From: Streptomyces fagopyri
Lineage (GTDB): Bacteria > Actinomycetota > Actinomycetes > Streptomycetales > Streptomycetaceae
NCBI RefSeq assembly: GCF_009498275.1
Contig: NZ_CP045643.1
Coordinates: forward strand, 6,634,001-6,698,000
Direction of reading: 5' to 3'
Length of the DNA stretch: 64,000 nt
Of this stretch, positions 54,120 through 62,593 are shown piece after piece. Positions within the stretch are counted from its first letter, which is position 1. Every line of letters begins with the position of its first letter. Both the position numbers and the translations under genes were made by a program. The notes under the pieces were generated by a model that saw only the letters and a list, made by a program, of their open reading frames with translations, did not search any database and was not told the origin of the DNA.

Positions 54120-54566
54120 ATGGCTGAACACACCAGCTCGAGCATCACGATCGAGGCGGCACCGGCTGACGTCATGGCGGTCATCGCCGACTTCGCCCGT
54201 TACCCGGACTGGACCGGCGAGGTGAAGGAGGCCGAGGTGCTCGGCACGGACGGGCAGGGCCGCGCCGAGCAGGTACGCCTCGTCATGGACGCCGGTGCCA
54301 TCAAGGACGACCAGACCCTGGGCTACACCTGGACCGGCGACCACGAGGTCTCCTGGACCCTCGTCAAGTCCCAGATGCTGCGCTCCCTGGACGGCTCGTA
54401 CCTCCTCAAGCCCGCGGGCACCGGCGCCACCGAGGTCACCTACCGGCTCACGGTCGACGTCAAGATCCCCATGCTGGGCATGATCAAGCGCAAGGCCGAG
54501 AAGGTCATCATCGACCGCGCCCTGGCGGGCCTGAAGAAGCGGGTGGAGTCGGGCGACGCCGCCTGA
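54120..54566 (+). CDS. SRPBCC (polyketide cyclase/dehydrase-like) lipid-binding protein
   Basis: START-like fold protein of 148 aa: SSITIEAAPADVMAVIADFARYPDW at the N-terminus, central strands YTWTGDHEVSWTL and EVTYRLTVDVKIPMLG, and the long C-terminal helix KAEKVIIDRALAGLKKRVE. It binds hydrophobic ligands; no catalytic residue can be named. ATG 54120 follows GGAGGAG. Neighbouring genes (phosphoesterase, ArsA-like) are conserved alongside it in S. coelicolor as I recall. Confidence 0.88.
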   Translation: MAEHTSSSITIEAAPADVMAVIADFARYPDWTGEVKEAEVLGTDGQGRAEQVRLVMDAGAIKDDQTLGYTWTGDHEVSWTLVKSQMLRSLDGSYLLKPAGTGATEVTYRLTVDVKIPMLGMIKRKAEKVIIDRALAGLKKRVESGDAA

Positions 54567-54904
54567 CCCGGCCCGCGGCCGGGCCGACCCGGGCCGACCC
54601 GGGTCGGCGTACGGACCGACGCGGGTCCGCCCGGAGGCGGACACGGGTTCGCAGCCGCGCCCACCCAGGCCCGCAGCCGTGCCCGTCCGGGGTCGCATGC
54701 GGGCTGACAGGGATCCTCATATGGGCTGACACGGGTTCCCAGCCGGGCCGAAGCGGGTCCGCAGCCGGGCCGGCGCGAGTTCGCAGCCGGGCCGAAGTGG
54801 GTCCGCAGCCGGGCCGAGCCCGGACGGCGTGCCGTTTCCGGGAGCGGCGTGCGGGCGACGGGGCGGGGCGGCGGGGACGCGCGGCGCGGGTAGCGTTCCC
54901 TCCC
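54567..54904. repeat. Intergenic minisatellite, 22-bp unit
   Basis: Four consecutive 22-bp units fill 54733-54820 (54733, 54755, 54777 and 54799), core gggtccgcagccgggccg plus four variable bases. Decayed relatives extend upstream to about 54640. No gene is supported in the gap, and the ArsA-like gene promoter probably lies between 54821 and 54904. Confidence 0.85.
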
Positions 54905-56074
54905 ATGCGCACCATCCTGATCACCGGCTCCGGCGGCACCGGCCGTACCACCCTCGCGGCGGCCACCGCGCTGAAAGCCGCGGGTGAGGGCACCCGCACC
55001 CTGCTGCTGAGCGCCGACCGCACCGACACCCTCGGAGCCGCGCTCGGCACCCGCACGGGAGCGGAGCCCGTCGAAGCCGCCCCCGGCCTCACCACCTGGC
55101 GTCCCGACGCGACGGAACGCTTCCGCGAGGACCTCACCGCCTTCCAGGAACGCGCGACCACCGCCCTCGACCTGCTCGGCGCCGCCCGGCTGGACGCAGA
55201 GGAACTCACCCCCCTGCCCGGCGCCGAGGAACTGGCCCTGCTGCGCGCCCTGCGTGACGCGGCGACCTCGGACACCTACGGCCTCCTGGTCGTGGACCTC
55301 CCCCCGACCCCACAGGCCCTCGCCCTGCTCGCGCTCCCCGAGGAGCTCCGCCGCTATCTGCGCCGGCTGCTCCCCGCGGAACGCCAGGCCGCCCGGGCCC
55401 TGCGGCCCGTGCTCGGCCGCCTCGCCGGCGTCCCGATGCCCGCCGAATGGCTGTACGAGACGGCGGCGCGCTGGGACGTCGACCTCGCCGCGGTGACCTC
55501 GGTCGTCGAGGACCGTGCCACGACCGTACGGGTGGTCGCCGAGCCCGGACCCGCCGGCACCGACGCCGCCCGCACCGCCGTCACCGGCCTCGCCGTGCGC
55601 GGCCTGCGCGTCGAGACGCTGCTCGCCAACCGCGTACTGCCCACCGCCACCCAGGACACCTGGCTGGGTGCCCTCGCCGCTCAGCAGCACAAGGCGCTCG
55701 ACGAGTGGCGGGAGACGTACGCCGTCCACGAGGTGCCGCACCTGGGCCGCGACCCGCGCGGCACCGACGACCTCGGCGCGCTCCCGGTCCCCGGTGTCAA
55801 CGAAACGCCACCCCCGGTCGAGTGGCCCGTCCTCGACCACCTCGCCGAGGACGGTGTCCTCGTGTGGCACATCCCGCTGCCCGGCGCGATACGCGAGGAA
55901 CTGGACCTGATCCGCAGGGGCGACGAACTGGTCGTCACCGTCGGCCAGTTCCGCCGGATCGTGCCGCTGCCGTCCGCGCTGCGCCGCTGCGCCGTGGACG
56001 GCGCAGCGCTGCGCGACGGAGAGCTGCGGATCCGTTTCGCGCCGGACCCGGATCTGTGGCCGCGCACACGGTGA
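54905..56074 (+). CDS. ArsA/GET3-like protein with degenerate P-loop
   Basis: Protein of 389 aa with the ArsA layout: N-terminal loop GSGGTGRTT, then TLLLSADRTDTLG (A-loop/switch I region, near 36), LLVVDLPPTPQALALLALP (switch II DxPPT near 124) and VVAEPG. The C-terminal part WPVLDHLAEDGVLVWHIPLPGA resembles the alpha-crystallin-like tail of actinobacterial ArsA homologues. Both P-loop lysines of the GKGGVGKT consensus are replaced (Ser and Arg), so normal ATP hydrolysis is doubtful. ATG 54905 is the start. It is followed by the DUF5304 gene. Confidence 0.83.
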   Translation: MRTILITGSGGTGRTTLAAATALKAAGEGTRTLLLSADRTDTLGAALGTRTGAEPVEAAPGLTTWRPDATERFREDLTAFQERATTALDLLGAARLDAEELTPLPGAEELALLRALRDAATSDTYGLLVVDLPPTPQALALLALPEELRRYLRRLLPAERQAARALRPVLGRLAGVPMPAEWLYETAARWDVDLAAVTSVVEDRATTVRVVAEPGPAGTDAARTAVTGLAVRGLRVETLLANRVLPTATQDTWLGALAAQQHKALDEWRETYAVHEVPHLGRDPRGTDDLGALPVPGVNETPPPVEWPVLDHLAEDGVLVWHIPLPGAIREELDLIRRGDELVVTVGQFRRIVPLPSALRRCAVDGAALRDGELRIRFAPDPDLWPRTR

Positions 56075-56131
56075 ACCGGGTACCCCTGTTCGGGTAACGT
56101 CGAAGGGAGGAACTGTAGGCAGGAGTCCGTC

Positions 56132-56602
56132 ATGAGCGAAGAGCGCCCCACGTCCGACGCCGCTCAGCACGAGGCGGTGGACGAAGCGCGCGTCAGTGAC
56201 GCCGACGCCTGGGCGAAGGCGTGCGCCGAGGATCTCGCGGCGGAGAAGGCCCGCCGCCGCACCCAGTACGGACCACCGCCGGGATCCGCGTCCGAGGAGC
56301 TGCGCAAGCTCGTCGACGCGGTCGCCGACAAGCTGTCCGGACTGAACTCGCCGCTGTTCGGAGCGATCGCCTCGGGCACCGCCCAGCAGATGGTCAGCCA
56401 GGTCGTGCAGCAGGCCAAGGCGGCCGTCGAACCGGTCATCGAACGCAACCCCGATGTCTTCGACCACCTCGCGGCCGCGGGCTCCGAGCTGCTCGCCGCC
56501 TACCGCTCGGCCGTCGAGGCACAGGAACGGCGCTGGACGACCCCGGACACCGGCCCCCGCGACGAGGGCACCGGTCCGGGGGAGCGGATTGACTTGGACT
56601 AA
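56132..56602 (+). CDS. DUF5304 protein (SCO2127-like), upstream of glkA
   Basis: Protein of 156 aa: charged N-terminus, helical core ELRKLVDAVADKLSGLNSPLFG and a second helix AQQMVSQVVQQAKAAVEPVIERNPDVFDHLAAAG, then a disordered Pro/Gly tail. It corresponds by position and length to SCO2127 of S. coelicolor, which published work (from memory) links to glkA expression and carbon catabolite repression. ATG 56132 follows GGAGG-like sequence. The glkA start is 54 bp after the stop, so co-transcription is possible. Confidence 0.8.
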   Translation: MSEERPTSDAAQHEAVDEARVSDADAWAKACAEDLAAEKARRRTQYGPPPGSASEELRKLVDAVADKLSGLNSPLFGAIASGTAQQMVSQVVQQAKAAVEPVIERNPDVFDHLAAAGSELLAAYRSAVEAQERRWTTPDTGPRDEGTGPGERIDLD

Positions 56603-56656
56603 AGGCCGCTCGGGTACGGTTGGCCGTAGCGGGGCTCGACCGAAACTGAGGGATTC

Positions 56657-57610
56657 ATGGGACTCACCATCGGCGTCGATATCGGCGGCACGAAGATCGC
56701 GGCCGGTGTGGTCGACGAGGAAGGCAACATTCTCTCGACCCACAAGGTGCCGACCCCCACCACGCCGCAGGCCATCGTGGACGCCATCGCCGCCGCCGTC
56801 GAGGGCGCGCGCGCGGGTCACGACATCGTCGGCGTGGGCATCGGTGCGGCCGGATACGTGAACCGCCAGCGCTCGACGGTCTACTTCGCGCCCAACATCG
56901 ACTGGCGGCAGGAGCCGCTCAAGGCCGAGGTCGAGGCGCGCGTGGGGCTGCCGGTCGTGGTGGAGAACGACGCGAACGCGGCGGCGTGGGGCGAGTACAA
57001 GTTCGGCGCGGGCAAGGGCCACCGGAACGTCATCTGCATCACGCTGGGCACCGGCCTCGGCGGCGGCATCATCATCGGCAACAAGCTGCGCCGCGGGCAC
57101 TTCGGTGTCGCCGCAGAGTTCGGCCACATCCGGATGGTGCCGGACGGTCTGCTGTGCGGCTGCGGCTCGCAGGGCTGCTGGGAGCAGTACGCATCCGGCC
57201 GCGCCCTCGTCCGCTACGCCAAGCAGCGGGCCAACGCGACCCCCGAGAACGCGGAGATCCTGCTCGCGCTGGGCGACGGCAACCCCGACGGCATCGAGGG
57301 CAAGCACATCTCGATGGCGGCGCGGCAGGGCGACCCGGTCGCGGTGGACTCCTACCGGGAGCTCGCCCGCTGGGCCGGCGCCGGTCTCGCCGACCTCGCC
57401 TCGCTCTTCGACCCTTCGGCCTTCATCGTCGGCGGTGGTCTGTCGGACGAGGGCGAGCTGGTCCTCGACCCCATCCGCAAGTCGTACAAGCGCTGGCTCG
57501 TCGGAGGCAACTGGCGTCCCGTGGCCGAAGTGATCGCCGCCCAGCTCGGCAACAAGGCGGGCCTCGTGGGCGCGGCGGACCTGGCCCGGGAGCCCGACCC
57601 GGTCATGTGA
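56657..57610 (+). CDS. glkA: Glucokinase (ROK family)
   Basis: ATP-dependent glucose kinase and mediator of carbon catabolite repression in Streptomyces, 317 aa like S. coelicolor GlkA. Phosphate motif GVDIGGTK at 6-13, PNIDWRQEPL near 80, catalytic DANAAAWGE near 104, LGTGLGGG near 130, substrate EFGHIRM with the ROK histidine near 154, and zinc motif CGCGSQGCWEQ near 167 are all intact. ATG 56657 is preceded by a GAGGG site. It is followed by a hairpin terminator. Confidence 0.96.
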   Translation: MGLTIGVDIGGTKIAAGVVDEEGNILSTHKVPTPTTPQAIVDAIAAAVEGARAGHDIVGVGIGAAGYVNRQRSTVYFAPNIDWRQEPLKAEVEARVGLPVVVENDANAAAWGEYKFGAGKGHRNVICITLGTGLGGGIIIGNKLRRGHFGVAAEFGHIRMVPDGLLCGCGSQGCWEQYASGRALVRYAKQRANATPENAEILLALGDGNPDGIEGKHISMAARQGDPVAVDSYRELARWAGAGLADLASLFDPSAFIVGGGLSDEGELVLDPIRKSYKRWLVGGNWRPVAEVIAAQLGNKAGLVGAADLAREPDPVM

Positions 57611-57634
57611 CGCCCCCGCCACACACAGTCACCC

Positions 57635-57675
57635 GACACCGCCCGCCGCGCTCTTCGAAGCCGGCGGGCGCTGTC
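57635..57675 (+). terminator. Terminator of glkA
   Basis: Arms cgcccgccg (57640-57648) and cggcgggcg (57662-57670), extended across one mismatch by gaca/tgtc. It begins 25 bp after the stop. Confidence 0.7.
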
Positions 57676-57884
57676 GTGCCGTGAGGATCTCCGCGGGGGC
57701 ACGGCCGCGCGCCGGCACGTCCGCCGGGCGCGGGCGTCAGCCGCGGGGCCCCGGAACCGCGGCGCGACACCGCGGCGGAGCGGGCGCGGGCAACCGCGCG
57801 ACCGGCCGCCCCCGGCCGCGGCCGGGAACCGGTCCGCCCCCGATTTCCGCCCGCCCGGCGGAGCGCCCCCGTATCTTGATCCGC

Positions 57885-58637
57885 ATGGCGACGACCCCGC
57901 TGCCCGACTCCCGCACCGAACCCGACGGTTCCGCCGTCGTCCGGGTGCTCAGCTACAACATCCGCTCGATGCGCGACGACACCGACGCCCTCGCGCGGGT
58001 GATCAACGCCTGCGCACCGGACCTGGTCCTGATCCAGGAAGCCCCCCGCTTCTTCCGCTGGCGCAAGAAGCTGGCCCGTCTCGCGGCCGCCTCCGGCCAG
58101 ATGATCCTCTCCGGTGGCGCCCCGGCGGCCGGCCCCGCACTCCTGTGCTCCCTGCGGGCCACCGTCGAGCGCACCGAGGACGTCCTGCTCCCGCTCACCC
58201 CCGGTCTGCACCGCCGCGGCTTCGCCACGGCCGTCGTCCGCTTCGGCGGGGCCCGCCTGGGCGTCCTGAGCTGCCACCTGTCGCTCGACGCGGACGAGCG
58301 GCACGAGCAGGGCGGCATGCTCCTGGACCGTCTCGCCGCCCTCGGCACCCCGCACGCCGTGGCGGGCGGTGACCTCAACGACCGCCCGGACGGCCGCACC
58401 TTCCAGCGCCTCGCGGCGTCACTCCAGGACGGCTGGGCCACCCGCCCCTGGGGCGCCGAGCACACCTGGATCCGCGACGCGCCGCACCGCCGTATCGACG
58501 CGGTCCTCGCGACGAAAGGCGTCGAGATCCTGGGGTGCGGAGTGCCCCTGGGCCAGCCCGGCGTGACGGAGACGGACCTGAGGGCGGCCACGGACCACCT
58601 GCCCGTACTGGCCGCCCTCAGAGTGCCGGCGTCCTGA
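57885..58637 (+). CDS. Endonuclease/exonuclease/phosphatase-family protein
   Basis: Protein of 250 aa with the EEP fold: RVLSYNIRSMRDD (near 20), LVLIQEAPRFFRW with the metal-ligand Glu (near 49), LSCHLSLDADER (near 128), GGDLNDRPDG (near 162), TWIRDAPHRRIDAVLA and TDHLPVLAAL with the catalytic His. The substrate may be nucleic acid or a phospholipid/inositol phosphate. ATG 57885 begins MATTPLPDS; longer upstream frames are low complexity. A minisatellite begins four bases after its stop. Confidence 0.88.
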   Translation: MATTPLPDSRTEPDGSAVVRVLSYNIRSMRDDTDALARVINACAPDLVLIQEAPRFFRWRKKLARLAAASGQMILSGGAPAAGPALLCSLRATVERTEDVLLPLTPGLHRRGFATAVVRFGGARLGVLSCHLSLDADERHEQGGMLLDRLAALGTPHAVAGGDLNDRPDGRTFQRLAASLQDGWATRPWGAEHTWIRDAPHRRIDAVLATKGVEILGCGVPLGQPGVTETDLRAATDHLPVLAALRVPAS

Positions 58638-58640
58638 GAC

Positions 58641-58800
58641 ACCGGTCGGGACACGCCGGCCCGGACACGCCGGTCGGGACACGCCGGTCGGGACACGCCG
58701 GCCCGGACACGCCGGCCCGGACACGCCGGCCCGGACACGCCGGCCCGGACACGCCGGCCCGGACACGCCGGCCCGGACACGCCGGCCCGGACACGCCCAC
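58641..58800. repeat. Minisatellite, ten exact 14-bp units
   Basis: 58653-58792 is 10 head-to-tail copies of a 14-bp unit, acgccggcccggac in eight copies and acgccggtcgggac in two (units two and three). A truncated unit precedes (58641-58652) and another follows (58793-58800). It lies between two convergent stops. The uniformity suggests recent expansion. There are no spacers, so it is not a CRISPR. Confidence 0.95.
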
Positions 58801-58868
58801 TTCGGAGCGCTCCTGACCCGGTCGCACGTGCGGAACAGCCGACCCGGCACGCACGTGCCGGGACCGGC

Positions 58869-59546
58869 TCAGACCACCGCGCCCCGTCCGGGATCGTCCT
58901 CGTCCTCGTCGTCGGGGTTCATGCGCATCACGAGGGTGGCGAACCCGCCGAGGAAGCCGCCGATGCCCACGGTGGCGAGCCACCACGTCATGTCCCAGCC
59001 GAGCAGGACGGCCAGCAGCAGCACGATCGGACCGCCGATGACGGCGAGCCACGCGAACTTGGCCGTGGTGTCGGCGGTCGGCAGCGGAGGCGGCTCGGGC
59101 GGCACGAAATGGCCCTCGTCGTCCTCGTCGAAGTCCTCCTCGGCGGGCTCCGCCGCCCGGTAGTCGCGCGGACCGCCGACGCCGGGCGCGAAGGAGACGG
59201 AACTGCCGAGAGCCTCGGCGGCGGAGGGCCGGTCCCCGTCCTCGTCGTTCTTGCCGGGGTCGCTCGGGTCGCCCTTGTCGTTCTTGTCGCCCTTGTCACG
59301 CTTCTCGGGCCCGTCCCCGCGGCCGGTCGAGGTGCCGTTCGTCTCAGGACCGAGGAGGGCCAGGCCCTCGACCGACTTGAACGGTTTCGCGCCGGGCGGA
59401 TCCTTCGGCTCCTCGCCGTACCCCTCGACGATCGCCTGCCACGCGGCGTCCTCGTCGAACGGCACGCCCTGCTCGTCCCCCGGGGGCCCGCCGACGGGTA
59501 CGCCCTTCTCGTCGGGCTCGCCGCGCTCCGCGTCCTGCTCAGCCAC
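58869..59546 (-). CDS. Acidic membrane protein with two C-terminal helices, unknown
   Basis: Protein of 225 aa. The first 150 residues are Asp/Glu/Lys/Gly-rich and probably disordered, with a DKGDKNDKGDPSDPGKND low-complexity stretch near 85. Two adjacent membrane helices (about 167-187 and 190-210) follow, then an acidic tail. GTG 59546 has AGGAAGGGA about 12 bases upstream. It overlaps the end of the esterase gene by 8 bp, so the two are a coupled unit. Function not recognised. Confidence 0.75.
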   Translation of the reverse strand: MAEQDAERGEPDEKGVPVGGPPGDEQGVPFDEDAAWQAIVEGYGEEPKDPPGAKPFKSVEGLALLGPETNGTSTGRGDGPEKRDKGDKNDKGDPSDPGKNDEDGDRPSAAEALGSSVSFAPGVGGPRDYRAAEPAEEDFDEDDEGHFVPPEPPPLPTADTTAKFAWLAVIGGPIVLLLAVLLGWDMTWWLATVGIGGFLGGFATLVMRMNPDDEDEDDPGRGAVV

Positions 59547-60348
59547 CAGTGGCCGTCCCTTCCTGCTGACCCGCCTGAACCGCGCCGGACCGCTCGCCGA
59601 CGCCGGGCGCGAGCCGGCCGATGAACGAGTAGCTCTCCTCGAAGACCCGGTCCGCGTCATGGTCCAACGTCGCCACGTGGTAGCTCTGTTCCAGCAGGAT
59701 CTCCGTCACGTCCGTGGACGACACCCGGCTCAGGACGCGGGCCGAGTCCACCGGCGGCACCACATGGTCCTGCGGGCTGCGCAGCAGCAGGAGCGGCTGG
59801 GTGACCTGGGGCAGCTCCCCGTCGACGATCCGGTAGAAGTTCCGCATGGAGTGCGCGGCCCGCAGGGGCACCCGGTCGTAGCCCAGCTCCGTGACACCCT
59901 CCTTGGCGATGTCGCTCGCGATGCCGCCCACCGTCGGTACGAAGTGACGGAGCACGGGAAGGGCGTACGAGGCCGCCCCGTGCACCTTGTTCGCCGGGTT
60001 GACGACGACGACGCCGCTCACCTCGTCCCCGTGCTTCGCCGCCAGCCGCAGGGCCAGCGCGCCGCCCAGGGAGAGGCCGAGGACGAACACCCGGGTGCAG
60101 CGCTCCCGGAGGGCGCGCAGTTCGCGGTCCACCTCCGCGTACCAGTCCTGCCAGCCGGTGAGCTGCATGTCCTCCCACCGCGTGCCGTGTCCTGGCAGCA
60201 GCGGGAGCGCGACGGTCAGCCCGCGCTCGGCGAGGAACTCGGCCCAGGGACGCAGCGACTGGGGGGACCCGGTGAAGCCGTGGCAGAGGAGGACGCCGAC
60301 CTCTCCGCCCTCGTGGCGGAACGGCTCGGCTCCAGGAAGAACCGGCAC
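59539..60348 (-). CDS. Alpha/beta hydrolase (carboxylesterase/monoacylglycerol lipase type)
   Basis: Protein of 269 aa. CHGFTGSPQSLRPW near 27 forms the oxyanion region, LGLSLGGALAL near 96 carries the nucleophile serine, RSPQDHVVPP near 196 the aspartate and SYHVATLDHD near 226 the histidine; this matches the Est30/carboxylesterase group. GTG 60348 is chosen because AGGAGACCGAAG lies just before it; frames further upstream are not family-like. It is divergent from the PlsC-type gene, suggesting shared lipid metabolism. Confidence 0.88.
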   Translation of the reverse strand: MPVLPGAEPFRHEGGEVGVLLCHGFTGSPQSLRPWAEFLAERGLTVALPLLPGHGTRWEDMQLTGWQDWYAEVDRELRALRERCTRVFVLGLSLGGALALRLAAKHGDEVSGVVVVNPANKVHGAASYALPVLRHFVPTVGGIASDIAKEGVTELGYDRVPLRAAHSMRNFYRIVDGELPQVTQPLLLLRSPQDHVVPPVDSARVLSRVSSTDVTEILLEQSYHVATLDHDADRVFEESYSFIGRLAPGVGERSGAVQAGQQEGTATGG

Positions 60349-60559
60349 CTTCGGTCTCCTGTTCGTCGGGGCGGGCGGAACGGGACAAGCCGGGCGGGCG
60401 GACCGGAACAAGCCGGGCGACCCGAACGGAGGCGGAACACGACCCCGGAGATCCGGGCGTACTTCACCGTACGCGACCGCACTGACACCGACCAGGGTCG
60501 TCGGGTCCTTTGACAGTCCTCCGGGATAAGGTCTGAGCGACGACACAGGAGGCATTCGG

Positions 60560-61342
60560 TTGATCTACGGCGCCATGAAGTTTTCCATCGGAGGGCCGCT
60601 GAAGCTCGCCTTCAGGCCCTGGGTGGAAGGCCTCGAGAACATTCCCGCCGAGGGCCCCGCCATCCTGGCAAGCAATCATCTGTCGTTCTCGGACTCGTTC
60701 TTCCTGCCCGCGGTCCTCGACCGCAAGGTGACCTTCATCGCGAAGGCGGAGTACTTCACGACGCCCGGCGTCAAGGGCAGGATGACCGCCGCGTTCTTCA
60801 AGGGCGTGGGCCAGCTCCCGGTGGACCGCTCCGGTGCGCGCGGCGCGGGCGAGGCGGCGGTCAAGAGCGGTATCGACGTCATCGAGCGCGGTGAGCTGTT
60901 CGGCATCTACCCGGAGGGCACGCGTTCGCCCGACGGACGCCTGTACCGCGGCAAGCCGGGCGGCCTCGCGCGCGTGGCCCTCGCCACCGGCGCCCCGGTC
61001 ATCCCCGTCGCCATGATCGACACGGAGAAGATCCAGCCGCCGGGCAAGGTGATGCCCAAGCTGATGCGTCCGGGCATCCGTATCGGCAAGCCGCTCGACT
61101 TCAGCCGGTACAACGGCATGGAGCACGACCGCTTCGTGCTGCGCGCGGTGACCGACGAGGTCATGTACGAGATCATGAAGCTCTCCGGCCAGGAGTACGT
61201 CGACGTCTACGCGACCGCCGCCAAGCGGCAGATCGCGGACGCGGCGAAGGCCGAGAAGCAGGCGCAGAAGGAAGCCGAACAGGCGCAGAAGGAGGCCGCG
61301 AAGGCGGCCGAGACCGAAGAGGGACGGGCGGGCGGCTCCTAG
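60560..61342 (+). CDS. 1-acyl-sn-glycerol-3-phosphate acyltransferase (PlsC family)
   Basis: Membrane-associated acyltransferase of 260 aa. NHLSFSD (H-x4-D catalytic pair) lies near 39, FIAKAEYFTTP near 60, GQLPVDRSG near 87 and YPEGTRSPDG near 116, so all four family blocks are present. The last 45 residues are an Ala/Lys/Glu/Gln helix (KAEKQAQKEAEQAQKEA), likely a surface or coiled-coil tail. TTG 60560 has AGGAGG upstream, deciding the start. It precedes the two-component system by 37 bp and may be co-transcribed. Confidence 0.9.
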   Translation: MIYGAMKFSIGGPLKLAFRPWVEGLENIPAEGPAILASNHLSFSDSFFLPAVLDRKVTFIAKAEYFTTPGVKGRMTAAFFKGVGQLPVDRSGARGAGEAAVKSGIDVIERGELFGIYPEGTRSPDGRLYRGKPGGLARVALATGAPVIPVAMIDTEKIQPPGKVMPKLMRPGIRIGKPLDFSRYNGMEHDRFVLRAVTDEVMYEIMKLSGQEYVDVYATAAKRQIADAAKAEKQAQKEAEQAQKEAAKAAETEEGRAGGS

Positions 61343-61379
61343 ACGCGTTCGTCGGGGCGGTGGCGGTGGGGGTGGGGGC

Positions 61380-62573
61380 ATGGCCAAGCGCGAGAGAGTC
61401 ATGAGGATGTCGGTCGAGCAGCCGCTGTGGCGTGCGCTCACCGCGTACCGCGTGCTCACGATGCTGTACGCGATCGGGCTCTTCGTCACCGCGACGGACA
61501 GGTTCGCCCACCCCTGGGTGGCCGTCGGCTACTACGCCGTCCTGTTCGTCTGGACCCTGGCGACCCTTCCCCGGGTCGCGAACGCGGCGAGCTGCACGAA
61601 GCGCTTCCTCGCCGCCGACCTGGCCGTGGCGCTCACCGGCATCCTGCTCACGCCGGTCGCGGTCACCCACCACAGCATCGTGGTCGGCGGACCCACGCTC
61701 CCGTCGATATGGACCGCGGGTTCCGTCCTGGCCTTCGCCATCAAGGGCGGCTGGCGCTGGGCGGCCTTCGCCTCCACGCTCGTCGCGGCCGCCAACCTGG
61801 TCGAGCGCGGCGCCCCCACCCGCGACACCGTCCACAACGTGATCCTCGTCTGGGTCGCGTCCATCGCCATCGGCTACGTCGTCGAGGTCGCCCGCGCCTC
61901 CGAGCTCACCCTCGCCCGCGCCCTGGAGATAGAGGCGGCCACCCGCGAACGCGAGCGCCTCGCCCGGGACATCCACGACGGGGTCCTCCAGGTCCTCGCC
62001 ATGGTGCAGCGGCGCGGCAGCGCCCTCGGCGGCGAGGCCGCGGAGCTCGGCCGGATGGCCGGCGAGCAGGAGGTGGCGCTGCGCACGCTGGTCTCCGGCG
62101 GACTGCTGCCCGTCTCGCGGGTGTCCGAGGACGCCGCGCTCGGCGCGGTGGTACGGGCCGTCGAGGAGCCGGACGACGACGCGGGCCCCGTCGATCTGCG
62201 CGTGCTGCTCGCCCCGTACGCCACCGCGCGCGTGACCCTCTCCGAGCCGGGCGCCCCGGTGCCGCTGACCCCGGTGGCCGCCCGGGAGCTGGCCGCGGCC
62301 GTCGGCGCCGCCCTGGACAACGTGCGCGAGCACGTCGGGGAGGGCGCCCGTGCGTGGATCCTGGTCGAGGACGAGCCGGACGCGGTGATCGTCACCGTGC
62401 GCGACGACGGCCCCGGCATCCCGGAGGGGCGCCTCGCGCAGGCCGAGGGGGAGGGGCGGCTCGGCGTGGCCCTGTCGATCCGCGGCCGGCTGCGCGAGCT
62501 GGGCGGCGCGGCCGAACTGATCTCGGTCCCGGGCCAGGGCACCGAGGTCGAACTGAAGGTACCGAAGGTCTGA
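61380..62573 (+). CDS. macS: Sensor histidine kinase, MacS-like
   Basis: Protein of 397 aa with an N-terminal membrane part of five to six helices (about 17-180), a short linker helix, HisKA_3 phosphoacceptor with RDIHDGVLQVLAMVQ (His near 200), and a HATPase domain with AAVGAALDNVREHVG (N box) and DDGPGIPEG. It phosphorylates the downstream regulator. Position and length match SCO2121 of S. coelicolor (MacS, morphogenesis and actinorhodin), recalled from memory. ATG 61380 follows GGTGGGGG. Confidence 0.87.
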   Translation: MAKRERVMRMSVEQPLWRALTAYRVLTMLYAIGLFVTATDRFAHPWVAVGYYAVLFVWTLATLPRVANAASCTKRFLAADLAVALTGILLTPVAVTHHSIVVGGPTLPSIWTAGSVLAFAIKGGWRWAAFASTLVAAANLVERGAPTRDTVHNVILVWVASIAIGYVVEVARASELTLARALEIEAATRERERLARDIHDGVLQVLAMVQRRGSALGGEAAELGRMAGEQEVALRTLVSGGLLPVSRVSEDAALGAVVRAVEEPDDDAGPVDLRVLLAPYATARVTLSEPGAPVPLTPVAARELAAAVGAALDNVREHVGEGARAWILVEDEPDAVIVTVRDDGPGIPEGRLAQAEGEGRLGVALSIRGRLRELGGAAELISVPGQGTEVELKVPKV

Positions 62574-62593
62574 CGGGGGAAGGCGGAGCGACG

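Noticed and set aside
58641..58800. CRISPR array
   Set aside because: The 14-bp units are contiguous without spacers, and no cas gene is near.
60510..60532. TTGACA ... TAAGGT promoter upstream of the PlsC-type gene
   Set aside because: Both hexamers look good, but the spacer is only 11 bp, too short for sigma-70 recognition; they may belong to different elements.
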